Source: Isoetes taiwanensis (lineage: Eukaryota; Streptophyta; Lycopodiopsida; Isoetales; Isoetaceae). From it: a DNA stretch of 64,000 nt. Position numbers and translations under genes: made by a program. A model generated the notes under the pieces. That model searched no databases and was not told where the DNA came from. It saw only the letters and a program-made list of their open reading frames with translations. Shown piece by piece: positions 1-10,161 of this stretch. The stretch is from assembly GCA_021234155.1 (NCBI GenBank), contig JAJEKV010000054.1:992001-1056000 (forward strand). Reading direction: 5' to 3'. Numbering within the stretch: the first letter of the stretch is position 1; each line of letters begins with the position of its first letter.

Positions 1-558
1 TAGTTTATTCTATGCTTTAATCTAATAATTTTTTAATCGGCTTGGACAAAATTTTGGCCGAGATTAGACATTAATAATTGATGGTCTAGACCATCAATTA
101 TAACCACCTCTTGAGCTGTGGAAGAATGTTAAAAGCAGCGATGAAGTGGCATGATGAATCGGGATGTGCCAAACATTTGCTATTTTTTTCTTCCACTGCC
201 ATTGAATCTGGCAAGAAGAATAAAAGTCTGGCTAGTGAGCGTGAAAAGATTGTGGCCGATATCGTTCTAGAGAGCAGAGGTCATTGGCACTGAGCCCAAA
301 CTTCCAAATTTGCAAATCCAGCTCTGAGCATGGAGTTTCTAACGTTCACAATCACAGAGCTGCTAGGTTTCGGGTCAATTCTTAAAATTGAATTGGTTCT
401 TGCTTCTAAGAAGGTTGGAAACAATTGCCCACATTTTTGTTCATCTGGATCTTATACGAAATCTACAGGGATCTGGATCTTCAAATGCAATACCAAAACA
501 TGCCATAAAGGTTCGCAGAAAAACAAAAGTGAAAGAAATTCTTGAGAGAAGTGAATGT
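1..558 (+). other. Left flank with reading frame cut by the retrotransposon
   Basis: No known gene is recognised here. One plus-strand frame (from about 388) runs open into the CTTGG target site. If the element at 564-11790 and one copy of the duplication are removed, the frame continues without a break into 11796 onward and stops at TAA near 11853, adding residues AEIQVRGTLHDIFAKCYM after ERSECLG. The basic stretch VRRKTKVKEILERSE precedes the junction. This fits the 3' end of a host or repeat ORF disrupted by insertion, but I cannot name the protein and chance openness is possible over so short a span. Confidence 0.3.
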
Positions 559-563
559 CTTGG
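559..563. repeat. Target-site duplication, left copy (CTTGG)
   Basis: CTTGG immediately precedes the TGTGACG end of the left LTR. The same five bases follow the CGTCACA end of the right LTR at 11791-11795. A 5-bp duplication is normal for Ty3/gypsy integrases. Confidence 0.9.
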
Positions 564-2172
564 TGTGACGCTCCCAGAATATATACGACCCTCGGACGTA
601 TACATACGGGGACTTTCCCCTCCCATGGCGAACATCTCACCATGAGCAGGGCCCTCCGTCTGTTTCGGGCCACCTATGAAATGAGGCCCGAAAGAAGGAC
701 ACGAAGGGGTCATTCGGCCCACGCCTTCAATGGGACTCCTACGTCGCGGAAGCATGAATACAAGGGTTAGCACACAGCATGAATATACATAAATAACCAC
801 CACAAAGGGTGGCGCATCCATCTAATATACCAACGGCATAGAATATGCATCTAATCCTAGGAAAACACCCAGAACCCAGGTTCTACCCCGGCTCAGACTC
901 CAGTGAGGATCGACTGACGGCTAGGCCTCAAGAGATCGTGCGGACCGAATCTTGGCATGGCGTTGGCGGGCAATAGAACATCGGCTAGGGTTGTCCACTC
1001 CATCCGCCCCTCCACACACACTTTGCGGATGGGTCAATTCATGCTATGGCTTTGCTATAGCCTTAGGAGAGCAGGTTCGGAGGAATCACCCTTTGAGCCT
1101 ACTCCAGGTTCATGGCGCTGGTCCGATGAGGCAGGTCGGGGAAGCGTCCCTTCGGAGAATCCGCAGTGGTTCCACGGGCGAGCTAGAGAATACGTGCGCA
1201 TCAGCGACCCGTATCCGTGCCCGACTTACTGCGCCCTAAATCTACTCAAAGTGCAAGGTGCTCCATACGGATCACACCTTCCCACTCGGGGAGTGTCGGA
1301 CCCATACCCGGCCCTCGTGACCCGGCTATCGGGCCTAGCCCAATCGTAGGAGTCTCGGGGAGCCATGTATGCTCATGCAAGACCCCACCCCTCATGTCAC
1401 CACCGTGTTCCTTGTGCGGTGCTAAGCCGGACCATAGCATCTAGGACCCGGTGGGTTCTTGTGCCTGAGCCGCAAATAATGGGACTCTATTGGGCTATCT
1501 AGGAGCATACTACAATACATGGTTCGAGAGGTCTCTACCCCGTAATCCCCCGTTTGAGTCGATTTAACGAAGAGCTAACAATTCATCCTCTCGGTAGAAA
1601 TCCGAATTGAATATAAAGAGAATTTGTTTGTACAACCAAGGGTTAGATTGAATCCCAAAGAGAAGAGAGAAACGGACACAACCAAGCGTTATCTAGAATT
1701 CACATAGCCACCTACCTGAATTACTGGCTGGACTCATTTCCATGGGGCTTCCATCTCGGGGGAGTTAGGAATTCAATTTCTTTGGCTTTGCACGGGGGCG
1801 ACTAGTATGGTGATTCTCTGCGGTGGATGATGGCGCGGCTCACGGCCTTCCTTGGTCGATTAGAGGAGTCAATCCCAGGGATAGGGGTCAAGTTGGCATC
1901 CAAACTTGGCAACCCCCATGCACCCCAATCGATTGGAGCAGGTGGCGCCTTCCCAAATGGTAATTAGCCCCACTTCCTAAGTTATAGGTTATTACTATTA
2001 CTGTGTTAAATTAGCATAGCTAATTTAATCCATTGTAAGGTAACCCCTTAGGTTGCCATCACGTTCCCATACTCCCATGGTAGCGTACCTTTAGGGGGGG
2101 TGACGTGCTTGTATTTGTACGTGCCTCGTATGAATACGTGACGTAGACCGTATAAATACGTGGAACGTCACA
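564..2172 (-). repeat. 3' LTR of the chromovirus
   Basis: It is 1609 bp, begins TGTGACGCTCCC and ends GGAACGTCACA. It matches 10176-11790 along its whole length. The first ~300 and last ~340 bases are almost identical to the other LTR, while the middle (about 880-1800) carries many small indels and substitutions. The U3 side in element orientation (about 2095-2172) is dense in ACGT cores. Confidence 0.95.
2095..2172 (-). promoter_or_regulatory. ACGT-rich start of U3
   Basis: In 78 bases there are repeated ACGT cores (GACGTGC, TACGTGCC, TACGTGACGTAG, TACGTGG, AACGTCACA). ACGT cores with TGACG or CACGT flanks are binding sites of plant bZIP factors, by general knowledge. Lying at the outer end of U3, the cluster could be the element's enhancer. 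It recurs in the other LTR at about 11713-11790. Confidence 0.4.
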
Positions 2173-2185
2173 TTCTCCCCTTCTT
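2173..2185 (-). other. Polypurine tract
   Basis: On the minus strand AAGAAGGGGAGAA abuts the TGTGACG start of the 3' LTR. This is the expected place and composition for the plus-strand primer of reverse transcription. Confidence 0.8.
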
Positions 2186-2821
2186 AAAAAATAATGCTGT
2201 CCTCAGCATTGGGGTCAACTAAACGAATGTATTTAATTAGAAAAATGGAGTTAAGAATATAACATTACTACGTTGAAATTATAGTATTTCTGACAGTAAT
2301 ATATATTGAAGTTACAATAGCAAAGTACAAGCACGAAGGTGCCTTACACAAGTTATCATCAAGAGAGTTTAGGACCACAGTCCGATTCAAAACATTTAGA
2401 CAACATAAATCACACATGTAGACAAAAGGACTACGGGAAAAGTTGGGTCATCAGCAACCCTCTAAACAAGGCAGGCGACGACCTGTTCACTGGCCTGCAC
2501 ATATCCATATACCCGTAGATTAATAATATGATGAAGGTGTGGTTAAAGGGGCCACCCCCTATAAAGAAAAATAGAAAGTATCTAGAAGGGAGTCTATCAT
2601 GTCTAGGGCTTGCAATTTATTGCGGCATAAGGAATGGTTCAGTTCCCGCATTGCTTGGGAATGAACGCGGTCTATTTACTATATGCTTTTTTCAAGCAAT
2701 GCGCTGGTCATGTCAACATCAACAATACACCACGTCCTAGAGAACACGAAGGTGATCTCATCATTGGTTATTGTTATAAGGTACGATGCATCTACCCCTC
2801 TAGAACATGATTCTCGGCAAA
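2186..2821 (-). other. 3' untranslated internal region of the chromovirus
   Basis: This is the stretch between the chromodomain stop and the purine tract. Short ORFs occur on both strands (for example 2528-2740 plus), but none resembles a known protein. I see no repeat or RNA gene in it. Confidence 0.6.
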
Positions 2822-3037
2822 TCAGCCTTCAAGCTTACCGCCGGAAGCGGGGTTGATAGCATCATTGATGGTGCGGCCTTGAGATTCCCGCATGAAGTCC
2901 GGATAGTGCTTCTCAAGGTCTATCTTCATCACCCAGGTAGCATCCTCAACTGGTAAGTGCTTCCACTTGACCAAGTATTGCAACATTTGAGTCCTCCTGG
3001 TCTGTTTGTAAGCTCGATCAAGAAGAGCTTCGGGCAC
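2822..3037 (-). CDS. Chromodomain at the integrase C terminus (frameshifted)
   Basis: The frame contains LQYLVKWKHLPVEDATWV, the core of a chromodomain with its aromatic residues (Y, W, W). It is followed by a short acidic/basic tail and a stop. In chromoviruses this module follows the integrase and is thought to steer integration toward methylated histone H3. Here it lies in a different frame from the integrase ORF, which ends at 3037. A one-base deletion near 3037-3040 explains the shift, since the two frames overlap exactly there. The apparent first codon is GTG and is not a real start. Identification of the domain is firm, and whether this copy makes a fused protein is doubtful. Confidence 0.85.
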   Translation of the reverse strand: MPEALLDRAYKQTRRTQMLQYLVKWKHLPVEDATWVMKIDLEKHYPDFMRESQGRTINDAINPASGGKLEG

Positions 3038-4056
3038 TATTTCCGTTGCTCTTCCCGCATTTCTAGGAGTGTTGGAGTATCCAAAACCTCCTCTGGATCA
3101 GGGGTGTGTTGCTTCAGAAGACTCACGTGAAAGACCTTGTGGATCTTCAAGCGGGGTGGCAAGTCCAAGCGATATGCCTGTTCTCCCACACGTTCAGTAA
3201 TCCTGAATGGCCCAGCCCATCTGGGTGCCAACTTCTTACAGTTCCCAATTTTAAGCTTGGCTTGTTTTACTTTGATCTTAAGCCAAACCGATTCGCCCAC
3301 CTGGAAGATCCGTGGGGTTCGGTGCTTATCAGCTAGACTTTTCTGACGACTGCGTGCAGCCAATAAGTAACCCCGAACTTCTTCCACCAAGGCCTGCATT
3401 TCTAGAAGGAGTTGTTGAGAGACCTCCACTTTAGAAACAGGATTATGCCATGTGTCTGGAGTAAGACATTGATAGCCATAATTTATCATGAAGGGAGACA
3501 TTCTAGAAGACTCCTGCTTTGTACTGTTGTAGGCGAATTCTACCAAGTAGATATAATCCGCCCATTGTGACTGTTTACTCCATACATAGCTTCTTAGCAT
3601 GTCTTCGATAATACGATTGACACGTTCTGTTTGACCATCTGTCTGAGGATGGTAGGCTGTACTCATGGCAAGCTTGGTCTGAATGGTGGCGAAGAAATCC
3701 TTCCAGAATGCACTGACAAACTTAGGATCCCTATCCGATACAATTACTCTTGGCATCCCGTGCAACCTGAAAATTTCCTTTGCAAAGAGCAAGGCGGTGT
3801 CGAAGGCGGTGTCCGTGGTGCGACATGGCAGGAAGTGAGCCATCTTTGATAATTTGTCGACCACGACCATTAAGGCATCATACCCACGGAGAGTACGTGG
3901 AAGCCCCACAATGAAATCCATGGTTATGACTTCCCACTTGGCGTTGGGCACATCCAAAGGTTGCAACTCCCCAGGAACTCTTAATTGCTCTGCCTTGGTT
4001 TGCTGACAAACCTGACACTGTTTGATGTACCTAGCAATATCCTTCTTCATGGAAGG
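3037..4056 (-). CDS. Integrase (Ty3/gypsy pol, part)
   Basis: The N-terminal zinc-binding part ends CQVCQQTK. The catalytic core follows with its DDE triad in VITMDFIVGLPR, VSDRDPKF and TERVNRIIED. The GPY/F-like C-terminal region has WAGPFRITERVGEQAYRL and KIHKVFHVSLLK. The preceding RT frame is continuous with this one except for a TAG at 4057-4059 in a position where the family has tryptophan (the YFWP motif), so this is a TGG-to-TAG nonsense change. Integrase inserts the cDNA copy into chromosomal DNA. The downstream chromodomain is out of frame by one base. The enzyme domain is otherwise full length. Confidence 0.93.
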   Translation of the reverse strand, partial: PSMKKDIARYIKQCQVCQQTKAEQLRVPGELQPLDVPNAKWEVITMDFIVGLPRTLRGYDALMVVVDKLSKMAHFLPCRTTDTAFDTALLFAKEIFRLHGMPRVIVSDRDPKFVSAFWKDFFATIQTKLAMSTAYHPQTDGQTERVNRIIEDMLRSYVWSKQSQWADYIYLVEFAYNSTKQESSRMSPFMINYGYQCLTPDTWHNPVSKVEVSQQLLLEMQALVEEVRGYLLAARSRQKSLADKHRTPRIFQVGESVWLKIKVKQAKLKIGNCKKLAPRWAGPFRITERVGEQAYRLDLPPRLKIHKVFHVSLLKQHTPDPEEVLDTPTLLEMREEQRK

Positions 4057-5823
4057 CTAAAAATAGCTGGAGCGGATCTTAAAGTAAGTTTTCATAAAAC
4101 CCGCATGTGCTGCTATAGGGCTGTTGTAGGTGTCATGGAGAATCAACTTTCGAGCCCCTGAAGTCACTGGAACACACAACTTATCTTTGTAATATAATAA
4201 GTTGCCCTCCTTCTTATATGAACGGAATGCTTCACGTTCTCTATCGGTACGGGCTTCCCTACCCAAACTTTCCCAAATATTACAGAATTCGGGATCTGTG
4301 GCCAAGGTCTGTTCTATCTGCTTCCCAAACTCGCTGGTGAGTGTGGAAATGGCATTACAATGGGTGCGGATTATAAAGGGATGACGTGACAAAGCATCCG
4401 CAACCACATTGTGCTTTCCTGGCTTGTATACAATCTCGAAGTCATATTCCTCAAGGAATTCCATCCATCTTCGCTGACGGAGATTTAGATTTGGCTGGGT
4501 GGATAGATAGCGGAGACTCTGATGATCCGTATCCAACTGAAATCTTCTACCAAGAAGGTAGTGTCTCCAAATACGGAGCGCACGTACAACTGCCAGCAAC
4601 TCCTGGTCATGGGTAGGGTATCGCTGCTCTGCATCATTCATCTTCTTTGAATCGTAGGCAACAACTCTCCCCTCCTGCATTAACACACCACCGGTAGCTA
4701 TCTTACTCGCATCGGTGGCTACCGATTTATCCTTTTCCGGATCAGGCAAGGTAAGGACTGGTGCCGATGTTAAAGCATCCTTGAGTTTCTGAAAGCCGAC
4801 TTGGACTTTTGTTTTCCAATGCTCCATCCAATCCTTTACTTGCTCATGTCTTGTGAGATTAGTAAGAGGTGCGGCAATTGTTGCAAAATCCTTAACAAAT
4901 TTCCGATAATATCCTGCGAGTCCCAAGAAACTCCGGACCTCTGAAACATTAGCTGGAATGGGCCAATCCTTTACTGCTTCTATCTTAGCTGGGTCTGTAG
5001 CAATTCCTTCTGCTGAGATAATATGCCCCAAGTAGTCCACCCTCGGAGTGGCGAACTTGCATTTAGAGAACTTGGCGAAGAGCTGATGGCGCCTTAGCTT
5101 TTGCAAAGCTAATCGAAGATGTTGTTCATGTTGCTGCAGGGTTTTACTATAGATGAGAATGTCATCAAAGAAAATGACAACAAAGTCATCCAAGTATTGG
5201 CGGAAGATGTCATTCATCAGCCGCATAAACGTTGCAGGGGCGTTGGTCAATCCAAAAGGCATGACAGTGAATTCATAATGCCCATATCGGGTACGAAAAG
5301 CAGACTTATGGATGTCCTCTTCCTTAATCCTTATCTGATGGTACCCAGAGCGCAAATCAATCTTTGAGAAATATTTTGCTCCTTGTAACTGGTCCATAAG
5401 ATCATCTGCCCTAGGCAAAGCATAGCGATTCTTGATGGTATGCTTGTTGAGTTGCCTATAATCAATACACATCCTTAAGGAGCCATCTTTCTTCTTGACA
5501 AAAAGAATAGGAGCGCCAAATGGCGAAACACTAGGCCGAATAAACCCCAAATTCAGTAACTCTTGTAGCTGTTTCTTAAGCTCCGCTAACTCCGGAGGAC
5601 TCATTCGGTACGGGGCCTTGCTGGTAGGCTTCGTTCCTGGTTCAAGAGTTATCTCACATTCTACCCCTCTAAAAGGAGGAAGCTTATGGATCTCATCTGG
5701 AAAAAGATCGCTAAATTCCCGAAGAAGGGTAGCAATATCTAATGGTAAGGCATCGATTTCTTGCTTCCTGATACATGGATTGAGACAAAAAGTAGGTATG
5801 ATACAATGGGAACTTTTAAAGTT
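4057..5823 (-). CDS. Reverse transcriptase-RNase H (Ty3/gypsy pol, part)
   Basis: The open frame runs from just below an in-frame stop at 5822-5824 to the nonsense codon at 4057, and the first ATG (5604) is internal. The upstream part has [17 protein letters not shown] and [17 protein letters not shown], typical of the N-terminal edge of Ty3 RT. Fingers and palm follow: [48 protein letters not shown], and the catalytic FFDDILIYS. RNase H has its acidic set in [22 protein letters not shown] and VVADALSRH. No DTG or DSG protease motif is seen between the upstream stop and this domain, although proteases normally sit there. The enzyme copies element RNA into DNA in cytoplasmic particles. Confidence 0.95.
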   Translation of the reverse strand, partial: NFKSSHCIIPTFCLNPCIRKQEIDALPLDIATLLREFSDLFPDEIHKLPPFRGVECEITLEPGTKPTSKAPYRMSPPELAELKKQLQELLNLGFIRPSVSPFGAPILFVKKKDGSLRMCIDYRQLNKHTIKNRYALPRADDLMDQLQGAKYFSKIDLRSGYHQIRIKEEDIHKSAFRTRYGHYEFTVMPFGLTNAPATFMRLMNDIFRQYLDDFVVIFFDDILIYSKTLQQHEQHLRLALQKLRRHQLFAKFSKCKFATPRVDYLGHIISAEGIATDPAKIEAVKDWPIPANVSEVRSFLGLAGYYRKFVKDFATIAAPLTNLTRHEQVKDWMEHWKTKVQVGFQKLKDALTSAPVLTLPDPEKDKSVATDASKIATGGVLMQEGRVVAYDSKKMNDAEQRYPTHDQELLAVVRALRIWRHYLLGRRFQLDTDHQSLRYLSTQPNLNLRQRRWMEFLEEYDFEIVYKPGKHNVVADALSRHPFIIRTHCNAISTLTSEFGKQIEQTLATDPEFCNIWESLGREARTDREREAFRSYKKEGNLLYYKDKLCVPVTSGARKLILHDTYNSPIAAHAGFMKTYFKIRSSYF

Positions 5824-5877
5824 CTACTGGCACACAGCGTAACCACAACAACGAAAACACAACGGAAAAGACCAAGC

Positions 5878-6366
5878 CTAGGGGTTGGCGAAGGGGTACA
5901 GGATCGCGTAGCGGGTACTCTCCCGTACAGCTCGGACGAGTTTATAGCGTGCCCAGGCTTGGACAATGATTGCTTGGTACTCCCATGTTGGGCTGATAAT
6001 CAGAAGGTTAAAGAGCCTTCGCATCGCATAAAAGAGTTGCCAAAGATGGTCGTTGGCGTCCTCAAAGGCTTCGTGCCTGGTCATATTCCAATAGTCCCAG
6101 GTACGACACAGGGTCATCTTCAGATCCTCGAAAGCTCGATCCCTGAGGATGCTAACTATCTCTAGCCCTTTATCAGGGTCATAGAGTTCCCCTGGTGGCG
6201 GTGGTTCGGTTTCATAGCCTTCCTCCCACTCTGGATATTCATCATATCTCTGGCCATAGTCCTGGTCTGGCGGCCCGGGATCGTCCCTCCTAACCATGTC
6301 GGTAATTCTTTCCTCATATTCCCAAATGGTTTCCTCTGCAACATAGTTGGAGTGAATAGAGAACAT
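5878..6366 (-). CDS. Unrecognised 162-aa ORF between the H3 ORF and pol
   Basis: The ORF starts with ATG and is intact to its stop. The N-terminal half is acidic and tyrosine/proline rich (EYEERITDMVRRDDPGPPD, EPPPPGELYDPDKG). The C-terminal half is rich in tryptophan and aromatic residues (CRTWDYWNMTRHEAF, DHLWQLFYAMRRLFNLL) and looks helical. I recognise no domain. It occupies the place where gag C-terminus or protease would be in a standard Ty3 element, but it has neither CCHC knuckles nor a DTG motif. It could be a lineage-specific structural protein or a piece of a longer frameshifted ORF. Confidence 0.45.
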   Translation of the reverse strand: MFSIHSNYVAEETIWEYEERITDMVRRDDPGPPDQDYGQRYDEYPEWEEGYETEPPPPGELYDPDKGLEIVSILRDRAFEDLKMTLCRTWDYWNMTRHEAFEDANDHLWQLFYAMRRLFNLLIISPTWEYQAIIVQAWARYKLVRAVRESTRYAILYPFANP

Positions 6367-6579
6367 TTTGTAATTCCACTATACCCTAAACTTTAATGCT
6401 TTGGAAGAGGATGTCATAAAAAAACAATTTAGTTATGCTCATCAAGAAAACTTTGTATTTAATAAGTAGATAAGGTACACATTTTTTCAATATGGTTTAA
6501 ACAATTGCCAATCCCAAAATCTCATAACTACATGTGGGTATATATATGTATATAACAAAATTTATATAGCATCTTTAGT

Positions 6580-7981
6580 TCAGGAACTAGGCCCTGCCTC
6601 TTTATCCTTAGCCCTAGGAGGTGGTGGAGGCGGTCGGTGTCGCAGCAGAGCTACCCCAGGGTCCACGGTGGCCGCCGCAACAGATGCAACCTCTGGTGGA
6701 TAAGCAACGGCCAATGGGGCTGCCGTGAGGAGCTTCATGCCCATCCAAGGCGCAATATCCTGGCCCAAGGCCGTAAGGGCAAGATCCCGTCGTACGAGTA
6801 CATACGTAAACGTACGATAGGGAAGCTTCTTGTGGCCGGCGAGTGTAGAAAGTGCACCTGGGCCCACCATGAAGCTTTCAGACCTCGCCCCAAGTCCCGG
6901 GCTATGAAGAGAACTTGCCCGTGTTTGAAGGCCGACAAAAAGAAATCGGTAAGGTGGTTACCCAAAGACCTTCCCTTATGGAATTTCAGATGCGGCCACC
7001 TCCTTATCCAAGTCCATGGGGACTTCTTCCTCCTTGAGCTCCTGTTGCTCCTCCTTCTTGTGTGCAGGGTTATGATATAAATCTTCGCCCTCATCATCTA
7101 AGTCGGAGGGAACCTCAACCATATTAATGTTTGGGACGGGAGGTCCCATAGCCGTGAAGGCTTCGTGCGGTCGTGGAAGGCGTTCCCCGCATCACAAAGT
7201 CCCCAAGGCGTAATAAAGTCTCCGCCGGCTCTAGGGTCTCCTGACGGAACTGAAGCAGCTGGTACACCTCCGAAGGAAGCTCAGTAGAAGTGAAGTCGAT
7301 AAAATCATCCATGCAATACTCCGCAAGCTCGTAAAGTACATGGTCCTTGCGCTTGGCGTCTAATCCGCCACCATATGATAAGTCCAGATGATATCATCCA
7401 AGAGGAGGTACTCCTGCCCTTGGTGATAAATAACGGGGAGGCCGTCTAACCCTGACAAGCCTATAGCTTGTTCACGGCGCGGTGGTAACTCCTCTGCCAG
7501 CTCTTTCCAACCGGCGAAGTCGCCCATCCCTATATGCTCATCATCCCCCTCCTCGGAGGATTCCGGCAGTTTGCTCCTCTCTCCTGGCAAAGTCTCATCC
7601 TCAACATATTGGTCCATGAGGATAGCCGTATGCGAAAAGTAGCTTCCAAATACTTTGCTGCCCCCGATGTTGACTACCGGTAGGTGTTTTCCCCATCGGA
7701 GTTTCCCCTTGAGGACGCCAGACGCATCGTGTCCCCACCTAACATCTCACGGACGATCTCCGCTCCAAACATACCGGGGGGAGGATCCCCAAGAGGAATA
7801 CATAGAGGAAGGATTTCCTCCATGTAGAAATCAAGAAATCCGGCGTAGTCCGGGTGCCGCTGCATGTTGGTAAGGAGATCTATCTTGCCGCATAGCAAAG
7901 GTTGCAGCAGATCGAAGGGAACCTCGTGGATCCCATGTCTCTCCGATCATGGTACCAAAGGCAAGGTCGGGCGGCAGCCAT
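6580..7981 (-). pseudogene. Broken unrecognised ORF of the chromovirus
   Basis: A chain of open segments in shifting frames suggests one former ORF beginning at the ATG at 7979-7981. The segments lie near 7674-7898 (PLCIPLGDPPPGMFGAEI), 7360-7617 (acidic ESSEEGDDEHIG, then YHQGQEYLLLDDIIWTYH), 7124-7380 (DDFIDFTSTELPSEVYQLL), an acidic linker near 6990-7120, and 6580-6900 (ALSTLAGHKKLPYRTFTYV, ending in a proline run and AGPSS). At least four frame changes and two stops separate them. No family is recognised. By position it is a second internal ORF between the H3-bearing ORF and pol. Confidence 0.4.
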
Positions 7982-8185
7982 GGCGCTAGAAGGGAGGAGA
8001 GAGGAAAAGAAGCGTTTAAAATAACCCTACAGTCCCCTTTTAAACCCTCTTAATAAAGCTGATGTCAGCATTATATTTTAAATTTAACATGGAAAAAAAA
8101 ACATTAAACTTTTAATTCAAAATAAAAGCTTCTTTATTAATTATCACAAAAAGAATATGTACAAATGCGGATCCCCGCAAGTAGG

Positions 8186-9427
8186 CTAAGGTTGCTCCCC
8201 CCGTATCCTACGGGCGAGGGCTAAATCCTTAGGCATTATGGTGACCCTCTTTGCGTGGATAGCGCAAAGGTTGGCGTCACCAAAAAGTGCTACCAAGTAG
8301 GCTTCAGCAGCCTCTTGGAGCGCCAAAATGGCAAAGGTCTGGAAACGGAGATCGGTCTTAAATTGCTGTGCGATCTCCCGTACCAGCCTCTGGAAAGGCA
8401 GCTTCCTGATCAGAAGGTCCGTGGACTTCTGAAATTTGCGGATCTCCCGCAATGCCACGGTACCGGGTCGGAACCGATGAGGCTTCCGCTGCGGCCGAGG
8501 CTGTACAGGTGGCCCCGACGGTGTGGGCACAGTCTTCGCCCCAGCAACTGGTCGGGCGTTGTCAACCCGCTGCTGCCTCCGGTCGGAGCTGGTCTTCTTA
8601 CCAAAAGCCCCGACAGTCCTTAGCTTTTCCTTGTAATGACTGCCGGACTTATGGGCGACACCCTTCCTCCGGTGCTTCACGGTCTGGTGCGTCGGTTTTG
8701 GGTCCGGCCCACTCCCAGACGCACCTCCCTCTTGCTGGTCCCGCTGGTCTTGCCGGTCCCGCTCATCTTGCTCAATCTTCTCCCGCTCCTCCCGAGCTCT
8801 CCTCAGATCTTCTTGGATCTGAGCAAAAAGTTGGGCTGCGGCACGGCGATTAAGTTCGGCGTGGTACCGTTGTGGCCGCAGACCCATGTCTATCTGGATA
8901 GTCACCAGATAGTCTAGGCTAATGTCGGGGATTTCCCCCCATTCAAAACTGTTGGAACCCTCATGCCAGTGGTATGAGGGAACCTCGATGGCCCTGCCAT
9001 CAATGACGGCAAAGCCGTCCCCGAGGTACCGGTACTCCCTCCCCCGGGCTGCCGTGTCGGCCCGCTCAATCTCCCGGTGGTCATCCTCTCTGGCCAAACC
9101 CCTGATACGGTCGGCCTCTGCCCTGACATCTTCCTCCTCCGTATGGCCTTCCTGCTCAGGAGGATAAAACTTGATGAGCATCATTACCATGTCTGGTTGC
9201 TCAACAATGGTATATGGGAGCTGGCGTAGGTTCAGCCGGATAAGAAACGGCTCTGAGAAATGATAGATAGGATAAGGAATCCTATCATTGTTCTCAAACC
9301 TGTTGACCAGCTCATCCAACAAGATGTCGACGAGGGCTGGGTCAGTGGCCATGTGCTTAGCAATCATGGCGTAGATCTCCACGATGCTCAAGGTGGTTGG
9401 ATCTGGAGCGCTCTTGGTGATAGCCAT
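8186..9427 (-). CDS. ORF in gag position with C-terminal histone H3 core
   Basis: The frame is open from 9493. The ATG at 9425-9427 (MAITKSAP) is the likelier start, giving about 413 aa. Residues up to ~310 (numbering from 9493) match nothing I know: a helical N-terminal part, an acidic charged stretch ([16 protein letters not shown]), a segment with [18 protein letters not shown], and a coiled-coil-like run of R/E/Q. A basic Ser/Gly/Lys-rich linker follows. The last 99 residues (8189-8485) are a histone H3 core, starting [20 protein letters not shown], then [47 protein letters not shown] and RRIRGE. By eye about 84 of 99 positions equal ordinary plant H3. Loop 1 has no CENH3-type insertion, and the usual H3 tail is replaced. 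The ORF has no stop or frameshift, while the frames downstream are broken. It lies in the slot of gag, so it may be the particle protein or an accessory chromatin protein. Its function is unknown. Confidence 0.88.
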   Translation of the reverse strand: MAITKSAPDPTTLSIVEIYAMIAKHMATDPALVDILLDELVNRFENNDRIPYPIYHFSEPFLIRLNLRQLPYTIVEQPDMVMMLIKFYPPEQEGHTEEEDVRAEADRIRGLAREDDHREIERADTAARGREYRYLGDGFAVIDGRAIEVPSYHWHEGSNSFEWGEIPDISLDYLVTIQIDMGLRPQRYHAELNRRAAAQLFAQIQEDLRRAREEREKIEQDERDRQDQRDQQEGGASGSGPDPKPTHQTVKHRRKGVAHKSGSHYKEKLRTVGAFGKKTSSDRRQQRVDNARPVAGAKTVPTPSGPPVQPRPQRKPHRFRPGTVALREIRKFQKSTDLLIRKLPFQRLVREIAQQFKTDLRFQTFAILALQEAAEAYLVALFGDANLCAIHAKRVTIMPKDLALARRIRGEQP

Positions 9428-10161
9428 AGGGAAGGGTGAGAGGCGCCGGGCGCTAAGAAGATGGCAAAAGGGGCTAAGAGGCACAAGGCACAAAAAGCGC
9501 CAGGAGCGTGGTCCGTCCGGGCGGGCGATGGCGAGGGCTGCTCAGCGGTTGAGGCGCTGAAGCACAAACAAATGGCAAAAATTAGTTTGTTAAACGGCCA
9601 CTTAACTTTTAAAATTTCAAATTTTTCCTTTATTAACGCCGAAATTTTATTATTATAAAATTATACGACGGAAATACGCCGCCACATACTGGGCCGGGCC
9701 GAGGGCATTATATGGCCTTCCACCTCGACCGGCGCCGCCAAAAGCAAGCCGGGCGCCTGAAAGTTGACTTCGGCGGGCCCGCTGCTGACTCGGTCCCGAC
9801 GGGTCGGGCCGAGGGCATTTCGGCGGCCCCCACCTTGACTACAAAGCTTCAAAATGCAAGCGGCCGAAGTTTGTTTTTGGGCCTGCCCTTGACCATTTTT
9901 CGCCTAGAGTCGACTGTTCTAGGGTAATTCGGGTACGCCCGATCCAATGGAGCCATCCTCTTCATCATTTGAGCTACCTACTGACACCTGTTAGGCCTCC
10001 AATCTTGGGCCCTCCACTTCAAAGCTATAATTTCTTTACTTAACCTAACACCAAACCAAACAACAAAGAGAACTAACGACACATTGACTTAGCCTCCTCC
10101 TAACTACCGTGCTACGAGTTAGTGTTTGGCCAGTGCTATGATTTCGAGCAACCGAAATCAC
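9428..10161 (-). other. 5' untranslated leader of the chromovirus
   Basis: This lies between the primer site and the first ORF. It contains a GC-rich half (about 9660-9860, with GGGCCGAGGGCAT repeated at about 9693 and 9806) and an AT-rich part next to the ORF. No coding sequence is recognised. A packaging or dimerisation signal would be expected here, but none can be read directly. Confidence 0.5.

Noticed and set aside
441-821. 126-aa minus frame (also 10158-10433) inside the LTRs
   Set aside because: It lies in both LTRs on the element's sense strand near R/U5, is GC-rich and repetitive, has no domain, and ends at the LTR border. It is more likely untranslated leader.
2528-2740. Plus-strand ORF inside the chromovirus 3' region
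   Set aside because: It is antisense to the element, short and without similarity to anything I know.
5878-6366. Additional histone (H4 or H2A/H2B) in the 162-aa ORF
   Set aside because: The end (AVRESTRYAILYPF) vaguely recalls H4, but no helix of the histone fold aligns and tryptophans are abundant, unlike any core histone.
8189-8485. Histone domain as CENH3
   Set aside because: Loop 1 has the canonical H3 length and the residues around FKTDLRF and IMPKD are canonical. CENH3 has a longer loop and a different tail.
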